From assembly GCF_027744825.2 (NCBI RefSeq), contig NC_071342.1, positions 13,411,501 to 13,475,500 of the forward strand: DNA of 64,000 bases, written 5' to 3'. Both the position numbers and the translations under genes were made by a program. Positions 28,103-41,523 of the stretch are shown one piece after another (within the stretch, counting starts at the first letter, position 1; each line of letters opens with the position of its first letter). Below the pieces are notes generated by a model, which did not search any database, was not told the DNA's origin, and saw nothing but the letters and a program-made list of their open reading frames with translations. Source of the DNA: Synchiropus splendidus (lineage: Eukaryota; Chordata; Actinopteri; Syngnathiformes; Callionymidae).

Positions 28103-28183
<81 letters not shown>
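28103..28183. repeat. (TA)n microsatellite, about 81 bp
   Basis: Uninterrupted alternating A and T. It is self-complementary and so able to extrude as a cruciform. Flanked by A-rich sequence on the left. Confidence 0.95.
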
Positions 28184-28187
<4 letters not shown>

Positions 28188-28836
28188 CAACGTTTGACTA
28201 TACAAATGATTGAATTGAATTATTTAAAAAATAGTTCGATGTTTAAAAAAACATTTTATTGAAAAATTCTATGTTTAAATATTTGAAATGTTAATAAATT
28301 CAACCATCCAATATCCTGATATACGCCCAGACACAGTCCCACCATGCGCCTGCAAGGGGCAGTGTGAGACCACGTTTGTAACATTATTTTTGGCGCGCCA
28401 CAACATGAGAAGGCGATAATAGAAAACTTTTACGAGAAATTCAGTATAAATTTATCAACTTTCTGCCGAACACTTGATGATGACTTTGGTGTTCATCAGT
28501 GACTGAAGTCCAGAACAAGCTCCCTGTGATTCAGGAACATAAAAGGAGTGATTTCTCTATTTATCCAGCAGAAGCGACAGATCCAGCAGCCCACTGCAAG
28601 AACTAAGAGCCACCCACTGGAAGCTTGGGCTGCCAAGCTACTTTCATAAAATGTCATTAATGAACACATTTAATTGGGAAAAGTAAGCAGAGCAAACTCT
28701 CTTTGGTGTCGATGTTGTAGCAAAAGAAAAAAAAGATGAATTTCATCAGCTTCAGATCTTCTTATCCTTGAAGCGTTGAAGACAGAATCCAGTCAGCACT
28801 GATCAAGCTTGTTTGTGATCACCAGCAAACCAAACT

Positions 28837-28885
28837 GCAGCAGCAGCAGCAGGTGTTTGGAGACGCTTCAAACAGCAGCAGCAGG
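28837..28885 (+). repeat. CAG trinucleotide tract with a short tandem duplication
   Basis: A run of CAG units followed by gtgttt, then about 20 bp later a second CAG run followed by gtgtgg. The unit CAG(n)-gtgt is therefore present twice. It is not in an identified coding frame. Confidence 0.7.
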
Positions 28886-31193
28886 TGTGGATGTGAGTTG
28901 CTTTAAATTCACACACTCCTCTAGTTCCACCTCTGGGTCCACCCTGGAACAGCTAATGCGCGGAGAGAGCAGTGGACGACTGTAGTCCTTCTGCCACCAT
29001 GCAATCTATCATTCCATTAGCAGGAGAGTTTTATTCTAAGTGGAGGTGAAGTGGCACGCTTCATTTCACGCTGTAATTACGCTGGATTCCCACTGAAAGA
29101 GAAATTTCAGATCATTTTCATACCGTGAAATGAAAGCAATACTCTTTGAAACTGTACCGTGATTCAGGCAATTGACCAGCGCACGCTGCACTGACTTGAG
29201 AATTGAAATAAAATCTGCTCCATTTCCCGGAATTTATAAGATAATAGGGCTGCCATAGATTTGAGGGATTCACAACTTTTTCTGTTTGAAAAATGGCTTC
29301 AGGTGGGCTTATGTGCCTCATATCAATTTTTAAATACACAATACACTTTTGTCACTTCAAATTTCTCCTCAAATGAAAGTTACACTGATGGAAGTGTCCA
29401 ATGTTAAGTGACATTTATCAATGTCACTTGTACAAATGCAATAAAAACACAGCCATTTTTTGAACAGGTGTTAACAATTTTATGATTTTATTTAGTTTCA
29501 GTTTCAATTTATCAGATATATCCAGGATATATTTCTTAATAAATAACAATAATAATAATAATAAGAAGAAGACATTTCCATAAAAACCATGAAGAAAACG
29601 CCATCAATGAAAAAAGCCACGTTCATAAAAGACATGAGACTAAAAAGGAAATTTTCAGAGACTAACTCAGGTTCACAACACACAGCCATGCAGCCATACA
29701 TGCGTTGTAATAGTCCAGAGGAGATTGTGGAGTTCTCAGTTTAATCACATTGGAAGCCAAGCCTGTTCCCCTGCCTTTAATAAACACACTCAATAAGCGT
29801 GTTGAGGTGGATGTAGAGCATCAAAGCCCCGGGGGGGAGGAGAAGAGGTCAAGAGCCCCCTGGTTCCTTCTGCAGCCCCCCTGTTGGATCTCACTCACAT
29901 CCTCACATCGCATGATCTCCTGACCCACGTGCAGTTGTCTGTGAACAAGGGGGTCGGGGTTCTAATCGTGACTTGTAGTGACACGCTGGCGGGTCGTGCA
30001 GGAGTGGACTGGAATTTCATCTCTTCTGATTTAATCCTCGAATTAAAATCTAACAATCACACACTCTAACGTCGGCTTCTCTCTGAGGAGGAGGCTCCTG
30101 TGACAGCAATTTTTTGAGGACTAAAGAACTATTACGCACGTCTTTAATGCCTTGCTCATCAACACAATGAAGCGCCGCACCGCTAAGCCGTCTTGATCTG
30201 AGACTGTCAGGATGCGAGGAGACTTGTCCTCAGGGGAGTTCCCTCTGTGCTATTGATCACTATTTATGAAATTCACAGAGCAGAGAAGAGGCAGGGACAC
30301 GGTCGGGTGCACTCGCCCGTGGCATTTGCATTCCACAGAAGATGAACTGCTTGTGATCACGCTGTCATTAGAGCTGGTTCTGTGAGCTCACCAATCATCC
30401 ATGCCATGGAGGAAGAGACCGAGACACTCCACGTAACAAGGCGTTTGTGAGTGTAATGGACGGCCTGTTTACATAACCGCAGCGATAATCTAACACAGAT
30501 GATTGTCGTCATCTGTCCACACAACCTTCACTTGAATCTGAAATTACATTTTGAAGGCTTCTCCAAGTGGAATATTAGATAACTGTGTCCAGAATGGAAC
30601 ACAATCACAGAGCTATTTTTATCTCCTTGACACATCAATAGCAGTCTTGTCGCTGGCTTCTATAGAATGTGGTGCCAGCGCCGGCTTACTATCATCTGGA
30701 AATAGATTCATCTTCTTACTTTCATTTCTGCTCTTCTCTTAAAATCCCCCTTTTTCCCATAGCAAGACTCTTTTTCTAGCAAGCCTCTGGCTTGTTCTTT
30801 GAAGGATCTTGTCGTATACAGTCGCCTCATAATATGGAGTGAAAAATGCATAACCATGATGCCAGATGACAGGAGGACATTCATGATTTAGACCTCACCT
30901 AGTTCCGCCATGCGAGCTGCCCACCATCACTTTTGTCCGACACCCACAAGCCACTCATCCGTCCAACAGAGAATTGGTGTAGATGATAGGGTTCAGCAAT
31001 ATGTACACCCTCTAAATTGTATTTGAATTTCACAATAATACTTTCTTTTTGTCCCTACAAAAGTGACATGAAAGATCTGCTTGAGGTCAGTGGTTCTTGA
31101 GAGCATGTTTCGTCCGGTGAACGGTGATCCCATCGACTGGTTTACTCTCTTTGGGTCCATATTATCTCATACGCACATATGTATTCTTTTATA

Positions 31194-31730
31194 CAGTGGT
31201 ACCTCGGTTTTTGAACGTTCCGCAATTCTAACAAATCGGAGTTCGAACAAAAATTTCGAGATTTTTTTGCTTCAGATTTCGAACGAAAATCCAGAACTTG
31301 AACGCCTGCGAAAAAAGCTCGACACCTCCGAGGCTGGAGCGCTCACTCCAGGGTTTGATGTCCTGTTGTGGGCTGGAGCTCGGACAGGGATGAGGCGAGT
31401 CTGGGACAGAGCGTGACTTGGTTTATGACTTTGTCACAGCCAAACTGCACAGAAGCGCACATTCAGAGCTGGACACGCACCGGGCACCTCTTCACTTCTG
31501 GAGAGACGTCACTCACTCGACAACCCCTCCCACATGCAGCGGCCACACACATAGAGGAACAGCGCAGCAGAGACTCTACATTCACTCCTACGAAATCCTG
31601 TTTTAAGGCTTGGAACGCATTATTTCTTTTTCCATTCATTGTAATGGGAAAAATGGATTCAGATTTCAAACAATTCACTTCTCGAACGGCCTTCTGGAAC
31701 GGATTGTGGTCGAGAACCGAGGTACCACTG
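31194..31730 (+). mobile_element. TA-flanked MITE (Tc1/mariner-Tigger-like), 537 bp, well-preserved ends
   Basis: It starts cagtggtacctcggttttt and ends with the exact inverse of the first 14 bases, ccgaggtaccactg. TA lies on both sides (31192-31193 and 31731-31732). Next to the right end, cggattgtggtcgagaacc is the inverse of the sub-terminal sequence of the 25082 element. The interior matches that element in opposite orientation, including gagacgtcactcactc and cacatgcagcggccacacac. There is no transposase, so mobilisation would have needed an enzyme in trans. The frames on both strands are by-products of the repeat. Confidence 0.85.
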
Positions 31731-34008
31731 TATATAGAAAAATAGGTGATTCCCCGCCCCCCAAAAAATTCAAAACATTTTATAATACGGTCTTCATGAT
31801 TATTTGAATTGTTGCAATGTGCTCAACTCTTCAAAAAGTACTTGAACTTAAAATTGTTATACGTAGTAAAAAAGTTCTAAACAGCATGGTGTAAACAGAG
31901 AGGACTCATTAGATTCCACCTGTTTCCTCTCTTCACAAAGAGGTGTCTGGAGGTTGGGCCAAACTTTTGGTGGTGTTGTTATTTTGCTGTTATTAAGAGG
32001 AGAGCGTGCCATGGGATGATGTCATCAGAGAGTGTCTCTCAACATCACAGTCAACAAGTGATCGTGGACAGATTGCAATTCTTTGATCCCCCAAATACTG
32101 CATGTCTCACTTCATCGTCCATCGCCATTTTTTGGACCACGTCATACATATGCGACGTGATATCCATTCCAGTCATTTATCCAAAAAACCTCTTTTCATA
32201 GCCAGAAGTCATAATTTCCTGTTATTAATACGCAGACAAATCCACCTCCTTCAAGCAAATGTTTCTCCTTTTTTTTTTATGTTTCCATTCATATTTATTT
32301 TTGCTGTCAGTGAAAATTCCAATGACAATAAGTGGATGCAAACCACATTGTGGTGAGGGGCTGGTGGTAACCCTCACCCTAACTCTTACCCTTCAAGGCC
32401 ACCAGATGACACTCTCAGCTCTACCATCTTCGGCTATTTCAATGAAACTTCCCTTCATGTTTAAACCCTCTTGAGCTCTGAAAATGCTCCAAGACACGTC
32501 GATGCATCTCACTACTCATTGGAGACCAAGAGGTGTAGCACAACAGCATCTAGTGAAAGTCAGCTTAAAAGAGCTGCTGGGTGGAGAGCTGCACTCTCCT
32601 TGTGCTTCTTACTTTTCGACTCTCTATCATCCACTTTGACCAGGTGTTGTAGAGTTATTTTAGCACTACAGAACAAATGTGCCACCTTCATGAATGGACA
32701 TTTGGTGTTGAGCCGTACATGGTTCTATGTGGTTAAGTAGATGAACAATACACAGTGACACACACCGCCTCACGTGTTCCATCTTTGTAATCCATTCTGT
32801 GTAATGATATTCCAATTCGCAGTGATGAATCAGTCAAAGCAAGGGCTGTTAACCAGACAAGCTGATGGATGGAATTGCCAATGTTCGCAGTTCCCAACAT
32901 CAGTCACACGTTGTGCAACACAGTGAATTTGTCATCAAATGAAAACAATCATGTCAGATATGGATGGCTTCAGAACTCATGAAGCTGTTATGCCCTGCCT
33001 CCATCTTACCTTGAGTATAAATCACATGTTAAACAACCGTAGCTGCTGGTTTATTGGCTTTAAATTTGGGTCGGGCAGTGCGGCACCCTTCCACTGAGGA
33101 AGCATAAAAACTGTAATGTTTTGAAAAGCACAGCTCCTTGGACCATCTCTGGTCATATTTGGAGATTTTGTGGATCCATATTTATGCATTCTAACTGTCA
33201 GTGTGGCATACGCTTCAAAAAACACCTCTTTTCTCACCTGTACATCATCGTCAAAGGTACAAAAACAGCTCTAAAACATTCATTTGTCTTCAGAAAATGG
33301 CTCCTTTATTCTCGATTTTTGTAGCACCAAACTTCCATGTTGGCGGATTCATGGAAAAAAAAATCTTATGTTTTGTGCTTGATATTCATTGAAGCTGAAC
33401 AGTACACTTTCAGATCTGTCTCAACTAGCTATGAATACAGTGGCATCATCCAGACCGGACATTATTCCGTCGACTTCACAGGATCCTGCCACACAATCAA
33501 ACATAATTACAACCGTCTTTTTCAATCTTCATAATCAGCGACATCAGTTGAACCCGCCTCACAGGAAAATCAAGTGTTCATCACTGGTGATGAGTGAGTT
33601 CAAACAAGTATCCTTCACCATTAAGTCACTCTCTGAGCAACATCATTCACTGCAGTGAGGAAGAGGAAACGTGGATGGATGGTCAATTATATTTCACGGT
33701 GCAGTCAATGTCTCTAAATAACTTGATAAATCGCAGGAAGTGGGATCAATGAATGTGCGTCTGATTTCAGCAGGGAACCTTTCTTCATCTAACAAAACAA
33801 TTATCACACCCACGAGCACAAACATCTACCTATGTTGTGTCAGACTGATTTGTGCAGCCAACTTCTGTCTCAACGCCAAACTCTCCACTTGTGATATTGA
33901 AACTGCGGATGAAATATTCATCAGCCTTGTTGCGTGTGGCATAATATTGTTTTGCTTTACGCTGCGTTAGAAGCTAAAAGATTGTTTTTCTTGAAAAATG
34001 TCTCTTCC

Positions 34009-34100
34009 TCAAAGTGCGGCCCGGGGGCCACGTGTGGTCATGTGGCGGTAAATTTCCAGCCCAGTGTGTTAAACTGCCTGCAAAAGGTGTTGCATAGTTT
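34009..34100 (+). repeat. Probable hAT-like transposon fragment
   Basis: The phrase caaagtgcggcccgggggcc followed by cacgtgtgg is a familiar start of vertebrate hAT/Charlie-like repeats. A related direct phrase, caagtgtggccccac, recurs near 34580. No complete terminal pair or target duplication could be set. Confidence 0.35.
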
Positions 34101-36652
34101 TCAATTCTGACAGTTTCTGACAGTGATCTGTTCTGGACAGCAATGACTTCTTACTTCTTCTTATTCATTGTAAAAACAACTTCTTTTTTTTTCATTTAAA
34201 TTCTTATTCTCTTATTTTATATTAAACATTCTTTTTACACCACTGAGCACTTTCTTGTTCAAGTTTTTTATTTAATGTTATTTACAGATGTGTTATGTAT
34301 TACAGTCTCAGTATACCTACACAATATGATTTTTTTCATGTGTTTTTATTATTTTCTGTACTTCATTCTCTGATACAGATTCATTTATATTAACAATATT
34401 TAAACAAGAAATAATATAATAAAATAATAATATGAGTTGCAGTAACTGGATTTAAATTAATTTTATACCTGTATTTATTTTTTTTGTAACACGCTCAAAT
34501 GATTATCACTATAGTTTCATAAAAGAAGCAACTTTACTCCACCGTTATTAACTCCTCTGCACATCGCCAGCATCCTATCAAGTGTGGCCCCACTGGGGAT
34601 TTAATTACCCTTCCCTGGTCCATAGTGTTTTACAGCAATAAAAAAAGATGCTAAAAAAGAAAAGTTCTTCAAGTCAAATAACCGCTTCATGGCTAAAAAG
34701 CCACCAAAACTCAGCACAATGACCTAAAGCCCTGTAGGTCCCACCGGGACATAGGAAACCCGCAGAATCAGGTCACATACTTCACCAACTTTAATATTTA
34801 AAACGCTGTTTGCTGCTGTTGCTGAGAAATAATTGGGTCAACTGACGATAAAAGTCAATAATGATGTAATGAAAACGGGACCCGACACAGGCGACTTCTG
34901 CATTGGTGGCGAGCCTTTCTTATTTTGGCTATTACTCTCCTCTCCTTCCTCAGAGACTGAACCTCGCGTCCGTCCCAATTACAATGAAACAGAAACATTT
35001 ACTTGGAAAACACGGCCAAGTTTTTCACCCATTGTTTGTGTATGATAGAGCCTCAAGCCGCTATGTTGGATTTTCTATCAACACATCCGCATAAGTCGTC
35101 CAATTCTCCTCACAATCTCATTTGCACCTTTATTCTCTCTGCACCTCTCCTGCCAGATCTTGCACTAGAAGGTGCAAATCTTAATTATAGCCCAATGGAG
35201 AGACGCCTCAGATGCTGTTAGTAATGTAATTAAAAAGTGAGGATGAGATTGCGCAGACTTATAAAACTCAGTGTAGATTTACATTTGCCATCGCGAGTTT
35301 ATCAGTGAAATAAAGATGTCTAAACTGTCCACGAAGAATTCCTCATATGGGCTGCAGCTTTCCAGCAAATATTGTTTCCAGCCCAGTGAATCCGGCTATT
35401 TCCCCCTCAGCGTCAAACCTCCACGCCTCGAAATCTGTTCCACTTAAGATGACACTGAGACTCCAGCAGATAACAGAGAGAACACCCAGGTCTTTGTAAA
35501 AAAGACCTCAGTACCAGCGGTCCTCATGGTTCAAGACCACTGGAGCAGGTGTGATGATCTGCGTAACACTGTCAATTATAGATGCGGTGTTATGCAACTG
35601 AGGCTGCATCGACAGTGGTCGCCGAAAGAAACACATTTGTTCCGATGACTTGGTGAAATTTTTAGGGCAGAAGGCATATGCACTTAACCCACAGTGTTTT
35701 TGAAACAGGCAACATGGGCCCAGGGTAGTTCTTTTTTTGGCTCTGGCCCATATACACGAGTAGTCTGACGCATAGGGTTCGCTCATTGACGTTATCATGA
35801 CTTTCTTTATCACAATAAATCTTTATTGATTTGATATTTAGCGAGCTATACATATTTAAGTGCTTATGAGCCCCACAGAATGACTAGGGAGACCAAATTT
35901 GGCCCCCAGACTTCGTGTTTGATCCATGTTGCCTAATGTGATAAAAACAAATCCTGAAGCAGCATGTGATTTCTGAATTTCTATGCTGTACTTCCTTACA
36001 AAAATACTGCAATACCATCAAAACATGGCCACTTACATATTCCATTAACATAAAATATTTAATATGAGGGGATGTCCAACTCCTTTGGGGGTAGATTTTC
36101 ATAGTGTGCGGTATGTTGTGCTTATCACTGCAACATGTAGCAGAGCATTAAAAAATGCATGGATGAAGACGGAGGAGGCGAACTCAAACTGCAGTGTTAT
36201 AAACACTGCAACAAGAGCTCAACACTCGAATTTCTTCAGTGATTCTGCTTTACAATGTCAGGTAGTTGGAGAGACAAAGACATGGAGTCACATGAACAGT
36301 GTTCCGTGAGCCGTCCACAGATGGCAGCCAGCAGGTCACGTGATCTGGGTCATGCTGAGTGAATATATTTACGGATGAAATGACTTGAACTGAATTGTAA
36401 TATGTATAATGATTAAGAAGGAGTGTCTGCTACACTGCACAGCACTGCTGTGGTCTGTTGAACTATTATGACTGGTTACAATGAAAGTTTCAGAAATAGC
36501 TGATGTTGAAACACCACATGAACGCAGCATTGTTCCTGGGATCTCATTGGAGTTCAACGACCAAATCGTAAAATGGACAGACACTTGTTGCAACTCAAAC
36601 TCCTCACACCCGAGCGACTTCCCATTGTCTCTCAAGGTGAGTTAAAAAGTAC

Positions 36653-36720
36653 AGGTAACATCCGACCTACGACCTGCTCGACTTGTGTCCATCCGTACTT
36701 ACGACCACGGCCAGCAGATG
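36653..36720 (+). repeat. Fragment of an interspersed DNA-transposon-like repeat
   Basis: The sequence atccgacctacgacctgctc followed by gacttg and cgtacttacgaccacggcc has the tandem 'cgacttacgacc' character of a fish/reptile transposon end that I recognise only generally. The opposite end was not found. Confidence 0.3.
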
Positions 36721-37944
36721 CTTTTTTTTTTTAATTCAATCTCTGGCACCGCAGCACGTAGCAGCCCTGCATCGTGTACGACAGTTACGCGAAAGTCACT
36801 TGAAGCCCTCTGAAGCAGCTGAATACTTTCACTGCTCCAACATATCAGCGCGACAGTTTGCCAGACATAAATGCACTTCAAGTACATTCAAGTACATCAA
36901 GTACACACAAGTAAGACAGATTCCAAGAGCAAGATGTTGCAAGAGTTGAATCTGTCTTCTCTCGATATTATCAGGCCAAACTTCCCTTCCTTTGTTTAGG
37001 AAAACGCTTGACAACATCTCCCTGGACGTCTTCCTTAAACGGGGCGAAACATATGCTGCACTTTATTGTACTGTTGTCACGGGAGTAGAAAACTGACAAC
37101 AAAGCAACAGAGTGGAAAAACGTATGTTTTCAGTCCCTGGATAACATCATGAATAAGGGCAGTTTTTTCATTATTGCAGCTTGAGCTTCTGCTTAGCTTC
37201 TTACAGAATTGTGTCAGCCTTGCACCTAGTCTCGATACATCTCTGCAAGCGTGAGCACGGATCTGCATAACAACGTTCTCTTCGCACTCCAGCTGAGTTG
37301 AAAGGAAGTCAGACGGTCGGCCGACATACCTCGCCCGTCCCTAGCAGCTGTCCTCTTAGCGGCACGAGTGGAAGCTCGCGAAGGCTGGTCGTGTCACACC
37401 AACCTGCTCCTCAGTGCGTCTCGCCGTGCTCAAACCATCAGCTGAAAATAGATTCCAACCTCATTTCATGCCTGGTGAAGCTCCAGATTTGCACCAGCGG
37501 GGGAGGCTACATTTGTGATGGATGGTGAGAGTGAATTTGAAGAAAGGCAAAGTCTGTTTGTCTTACACCTGTTTTACCTCTCAGTGGACCTACTCTGAAC
37601 CCGGCCCTGTCAAAACAATACTCCAAACTGGTGACAAGTCACAACCATTCTGGAGGGAACTACGGAGCCTCTTACACATGAACAAAACCAACTGAAAGCA
37701 GGAGTCGTTGGCACCTACTCTCACCCTTACCCTCACTGTCCCCTTCTGCTGTACTGATAGGCCCTGCTCACCAGGCACGTTACAACCAAAAATGGGGAAA
37801 TATTTCCGCTGTTAAAAGATTTTTAATCTCAATTAATCGCACAAAAGCTAAGTTAACTCACCTACAGGTACATTTAATCAAGTGGCCAATAAGTTTACTG
37901 TCACAACAAACAAGCTGTATATATATATGGCCACTCTTGTTTTG

Positions 37945-37948
<4 letters not shown>

Positions 37949-38020
<72 letters not shown>
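37949..38020. repeat. (TA)n microsatellite, about 70 bp
   Basis: Pure TA alternation, with a short TA satellite (37917-37927) separated from it by about 20 bp of unique sequence. Confidence 0.95.
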
Positions 38021-38025
<5 letters not shown>

Positions 38026-39561
38026 AAATCATAAAATCTTAATCCATATTTAAATTACAGTTTTTGTTGTCTTGAAAATATTTGTATAAGAATTTGAATT
38101 TTATAAGAATTTCAAGTACATTCAGAGTAGTGGAAGCCCTGGCCATTGTGTAGCGAAAAACCTCCCAGGACAAAAGCAAACAGATGCTTTTGTTTGCTTT
38201 TGTTCAGGGATTCCTCCATGTTTGTTGTTGTTGTTATCATCCTAGCTGCCACGTGTCTTGTGCATCAGTGGGATCAGTGGACCAGGAACTCCTGCACTTA
38301 CAAAGGTCATAAATATAAATAAAAAATAATGCTGTTTTGTTTTATTTTATTTCCCAGATTAATATTTTAAAAGTTCAATAACCACAAAGCGGTTGACCTT
38401 TTCGTTTTGCACTAAAAGGAAACCAAAAACTCACTCACTTCATTAATGGTTGCAGATGTTTTGTTTTGCTGCAGCTTGCGCGGTGTATTAAAAATTTTAC
38501 TGACTGCCTCAAACCTTTCTTCCGTTATTAAAAAAAGTTATATAAGATATTAAACACAGATATTGTTCTTTCATAAGTGGGTGACCGGCGATTGGCCAGA
38601 CAACTGCAATCACTGCAGAAACCGAAAATGCCACAGCTACTTCCCTGGAAGCCTTTTATCTGAACAAACCCAACCTGTTTCATGCACTGTAAAATTAATC
38701 TATTTATCCACGCACAATTTCCGGATCAAAATGAGTCTTGTCCTGGTGGAGAACCACAAGCTCATCTCACATTTAAATCCACTCACCTTGTTTCCTTCAA
38801 TATACGACCTGCAGTCTGAGTTGTCAAACTCTATCCAGTCGGATACGTTCCCTTCCTGTCAGTCAACTCTCTCTCCCAATTTAAAAGGCGGAAGGTTAAA
38901 TTGTGAACTGGGGTTGTTTGACGCTGCATTTCCACAGGAGATTGCACCCTCGAATGAAACTTCAAGAACACAGCATTTTCAATTTCAGCAGAATGGAGCG
39001 GCAAGACAATCTAAATATGGACGCTTGTTTGTCCCGGCCTGACATCAGAATCCATCCCAACGTTCAATCCGTGGCTAAGACTTTACAGTGAATGCTACTA
39101 ACGGTGGAGTGATGCAACTCTTCTGAAGCAATAGGGAGGGGAAAAGCGAGAAGATAAAAGCCGTGTGAGCGACCTCAGCTTTATATTTTCTTCAAAGAAC
39201 AGACTGCTCTGAGCAACGCTCTCCTACCGTCTGAGCTTCAGTCAGCAAATGAGTTTCTGTCGATGGCAACCAAGTGCAACAATGACGCTATAGAAATGTC
39301 ATCATTTGCACTGATACACATCTATTCGCTGGGGTTAAATAAACTTTAGAATCTGGGATCCGCAGTGGTGGTGAAGCCTCAAAACTCCACTCAGAAATAC
39401 TGTTTCACACCCACCTATGAGCCAAAAGGTCTGTTGCTACGTTCTGTGAAAGTGAATCACCAGCAGCAATATGAACTTTGTATGCCAACCTTTACCTCTG
39501 AATCACCAGCAGCCTGGTCAAAAATCAACAAGTTATAAAAAGGGAAAGCAGCAGGACTCAC

Positions 39562-39776
39562 TTTTGTAGCTGGCACTCCAGGGCTGGTATCCATAGTAGC
39601 CGGTGATGCGCAGTATTCTCTCCTCTATAGACGCACTATTGATGTCCTCCACTGAGCGAGACGACTTGAGGTCCTCCTTAATGGCCTCGTCCACCACCAG
39701 GTACTTGAGCTGTCTGAGCTGTGGGCTGATGTCCGAAAGCCTTCTGGGGCTCACGTCGGGCGACTTGCGCATCCCG
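39562..39776 (-). CDS. slc35f3: slc35f3 distal isoform, second coding exon
   Basis: The acceptor ctcctcccag precedes 39776 and the donor A|GTGAGT follows 39562. The frame enters in phase 2 and gives GMRKSPDVSPRRLSDISPQ, then LRQLKYLVVDEAIKEDLK, and further on SIEERILRITGYYGYQPW, ending SASYK plus one base (phase 1). I recognise this as the N-terminal region of the longer SLC35F3 isoform (SLC35F4 may carry a related segment). It is a soluble, charged tail with SPR and SD motifs that could be phosphorylated, and no membrane span. The exit phase equals that of the proximal exon, which supports alternative promoters feeding one common body. The internal ATG at 39772 could also serve as a start if the exon were used first. 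Confidence 0.82.
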
Positions 39777-41523
39777 CTGGGAGGAGAGAACAAGGGGTGA
39801 CGCGGATTAGATGACAAGACCTGCCGGCGAACGAGCCTAAATTCTGGAGATGACTGTATTAGACTGGAGAGCTCGCTTGTTTTACAGCCGAGGGCCCCCG
39901 TTGCTCCTTGCTGGTACAGTAAAGAAATCTTCATCCTCCGCTGCTCCTGCCTCCAAAGTGTGAAAGACACTGAAGCAAACTGACTGGTGTTGTGCCGGAA
40001 AACTGTGTACCGTGCTTCTGGCTGACGGGATTTGTAAACTGATAAATGGATCTGAGGTGGTTTGTAAAGATGGAGAGGACACATTTACGTCACGTCGAGC
40101 CTAATCAGAAGTCAATTTTGCCACATCAGATTTCAATATTACAGCAGTGGAACTGTATTAAATATATTTGTGTGTCGCACAAACTGGCCTTGTGAACTGA
40201 AATACAGTGAGTCGATTTTGTGACCACAATATGTGCTGACTACTGTGTGGTTGCTATTTCAGGGCAGCCTGAAACCCAGCTCTTCTAGTGGAATACCAGG
40301 TAATGATGGGTTTTTGAGGTTTTGTGAAACAGTGTCCTAATGTTCAGAGGCCACTAGATGCCACTGTCTGCTGTATAATGCTTGGAATTGATCATGCTAC
40401 GCCAAGAGCACCACCTACTGAGCTCTGTTTCATCAACCCATCACTTATGTGAGGCATTCGCAGTGCAACCAAAAACATAGTCCAGCCTTCTTGTAACTCA
40501 ATGGGTCACCAACATCGATTCAACCAATACATAACTACAAATAAGTAATACTGTTTTCTCTCTGTCTGCAAACATAACATCTTGTGATGTAACTGCAGCA
40601 ACAAAGGTCAACAAACACCAGCGCGCTCTACATTGATATCAACAAATATTGGTTCATGTAAACAAAGGTCTTGTTTTTATTTGAACCATGGCGTTCTGGA
40701 AGTGATGACTTAAGATTGTCAGAGGATGAAGTTTCTGAAGGTGAAGGATCAGAGATGGACAGCTCCAGAACCCTGTACAGTGATATAAAAATCTAAAGAT
40801 CAAATTGAAGTGTGTGTCTTACTCTTCAGAGGGTCAGCAGTTCAAAACATCCAGTGTATTTGAATAAACAGAGGGATTTGCTCTTCTAAAGGTAACTTTT
40901 CTACTCTGCTATTTTGATAGGCTGGTATCATTGCATGCCATTTGTTTACATTGGAAAAGTGCACAAGGCAAAAAGGCAAACCTTTAGTCCAATAGGTTCT
41001 GCATCTGCATATCTGACCCACAGGTTCTTCATGGCCAATAATGCAATACTGATCTGTCTTTCCACCTCACACTTTACCTTGCCCTCGCTTGAGATCAAAG
41101 AGTCAGGGACAAAGTGGGGCTGTAAAGTGGAGCTGATTTTCATACCAGCAGCGTCACGTTTAGCTGTAAATCTGTCCATCATGAGCTGACGGTCTCAGTC
41201 TGTGGGAACCAAATGCATCACATAATCTGCAAGAGTGAAAGCCCTCACCAGTTGAGAAAGGAACTGGTGACACAACATATAAACAAAAAAAATCAAGTCA
41301 TATTTGCACAAATTAGAATACAAAAAAATCATAAACGGTAAAAGGAGATTTAAAATATTTTTTTAAAAAATCAGTGCGCTAAAACATTTAATTTAGGGAA
41401 TCAACAATGATTTGTGTGTAACATTAAAAGCTGAGTTTAAGTCGGTTTTTACTGAAATATTTTAATCCAAGTGCAACAAGTTTTACCTTTCTAACTCGCA
41501 AAAAAACCAAACACAAGTCTTAC
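39777..41523 (-). other. slc35f3: slc35f3 intron between the distal exons
   Basis: A 1.75-kb intron bounded by the donor GTAAGA (41523-41518) and the acceptor CAG ending at 39777. It contains a palindromic repeat at 40301-40447. The long open frame over 39533-40084 beyond the exon is chance read-through. Confidence 0.6.
40301..40447. repeat. Short palindromic MITE-like repeat
   Basis: The left arm taatgatgggtttttgaggt with tgtgaaacagtg is inverted, with gaps, in the right arm gctctgtttcatcaacccat followed by cacttat. The middle, gaggccactagatgccactg, matches a phrase common in teleost repeats. A partly similar segment lies near 46425-46500. The family is not assigned. Confidence 0.4.

Larger units (their letters stand above)
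18361..39561 (-). other. slc35f3: Long intron of the distal slc35f3 transcript
   Basis: About 21 kb separates the distal exon from the proximal alternative exon. No slc35f3 exon is recognisable inside. It holds the Tc1-like remnant (18764-19199), a LINE fragment (19470-19690), a fragment of a multicopy gene family (21605-21920), two inverted MITEs (25082-25791 and 31194-31730), a Tc1 terminal scrap (26201-26232), TA microsatellites (28103-28183, 37949-38020), a CAG tract (28837-28885) and smaller transposon scraps near 34.0 and 36.7 kb. Very AT-rich DNA lies at 26.9-27.3, 27.8-28.3 and 34.2-34.5 kb. Confidence 0.6.

Noticed and set aside
36369..36635. Possible Tc1 transposase N-terminal helix-turn-helix on the minus strand
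   Set aside because: The resemblance is faint and there is no terminal repeat or catalytic block nearby.
38563..39042. 159-codon plus-strand frame
   Set aside because: It begins with TTG, and the ATG-initiated part is about 103 codons. Composition is ordinary, with no domain, no splice support, and it is antisense to slc35f3.
39533..40084. 183-codon minus-strand frame taken as one exon
   Set aside because: Only 39562-39776 is coding. The upstream part lies before a clear acceptor (ctcctcccag) and shows no similarity to the family.
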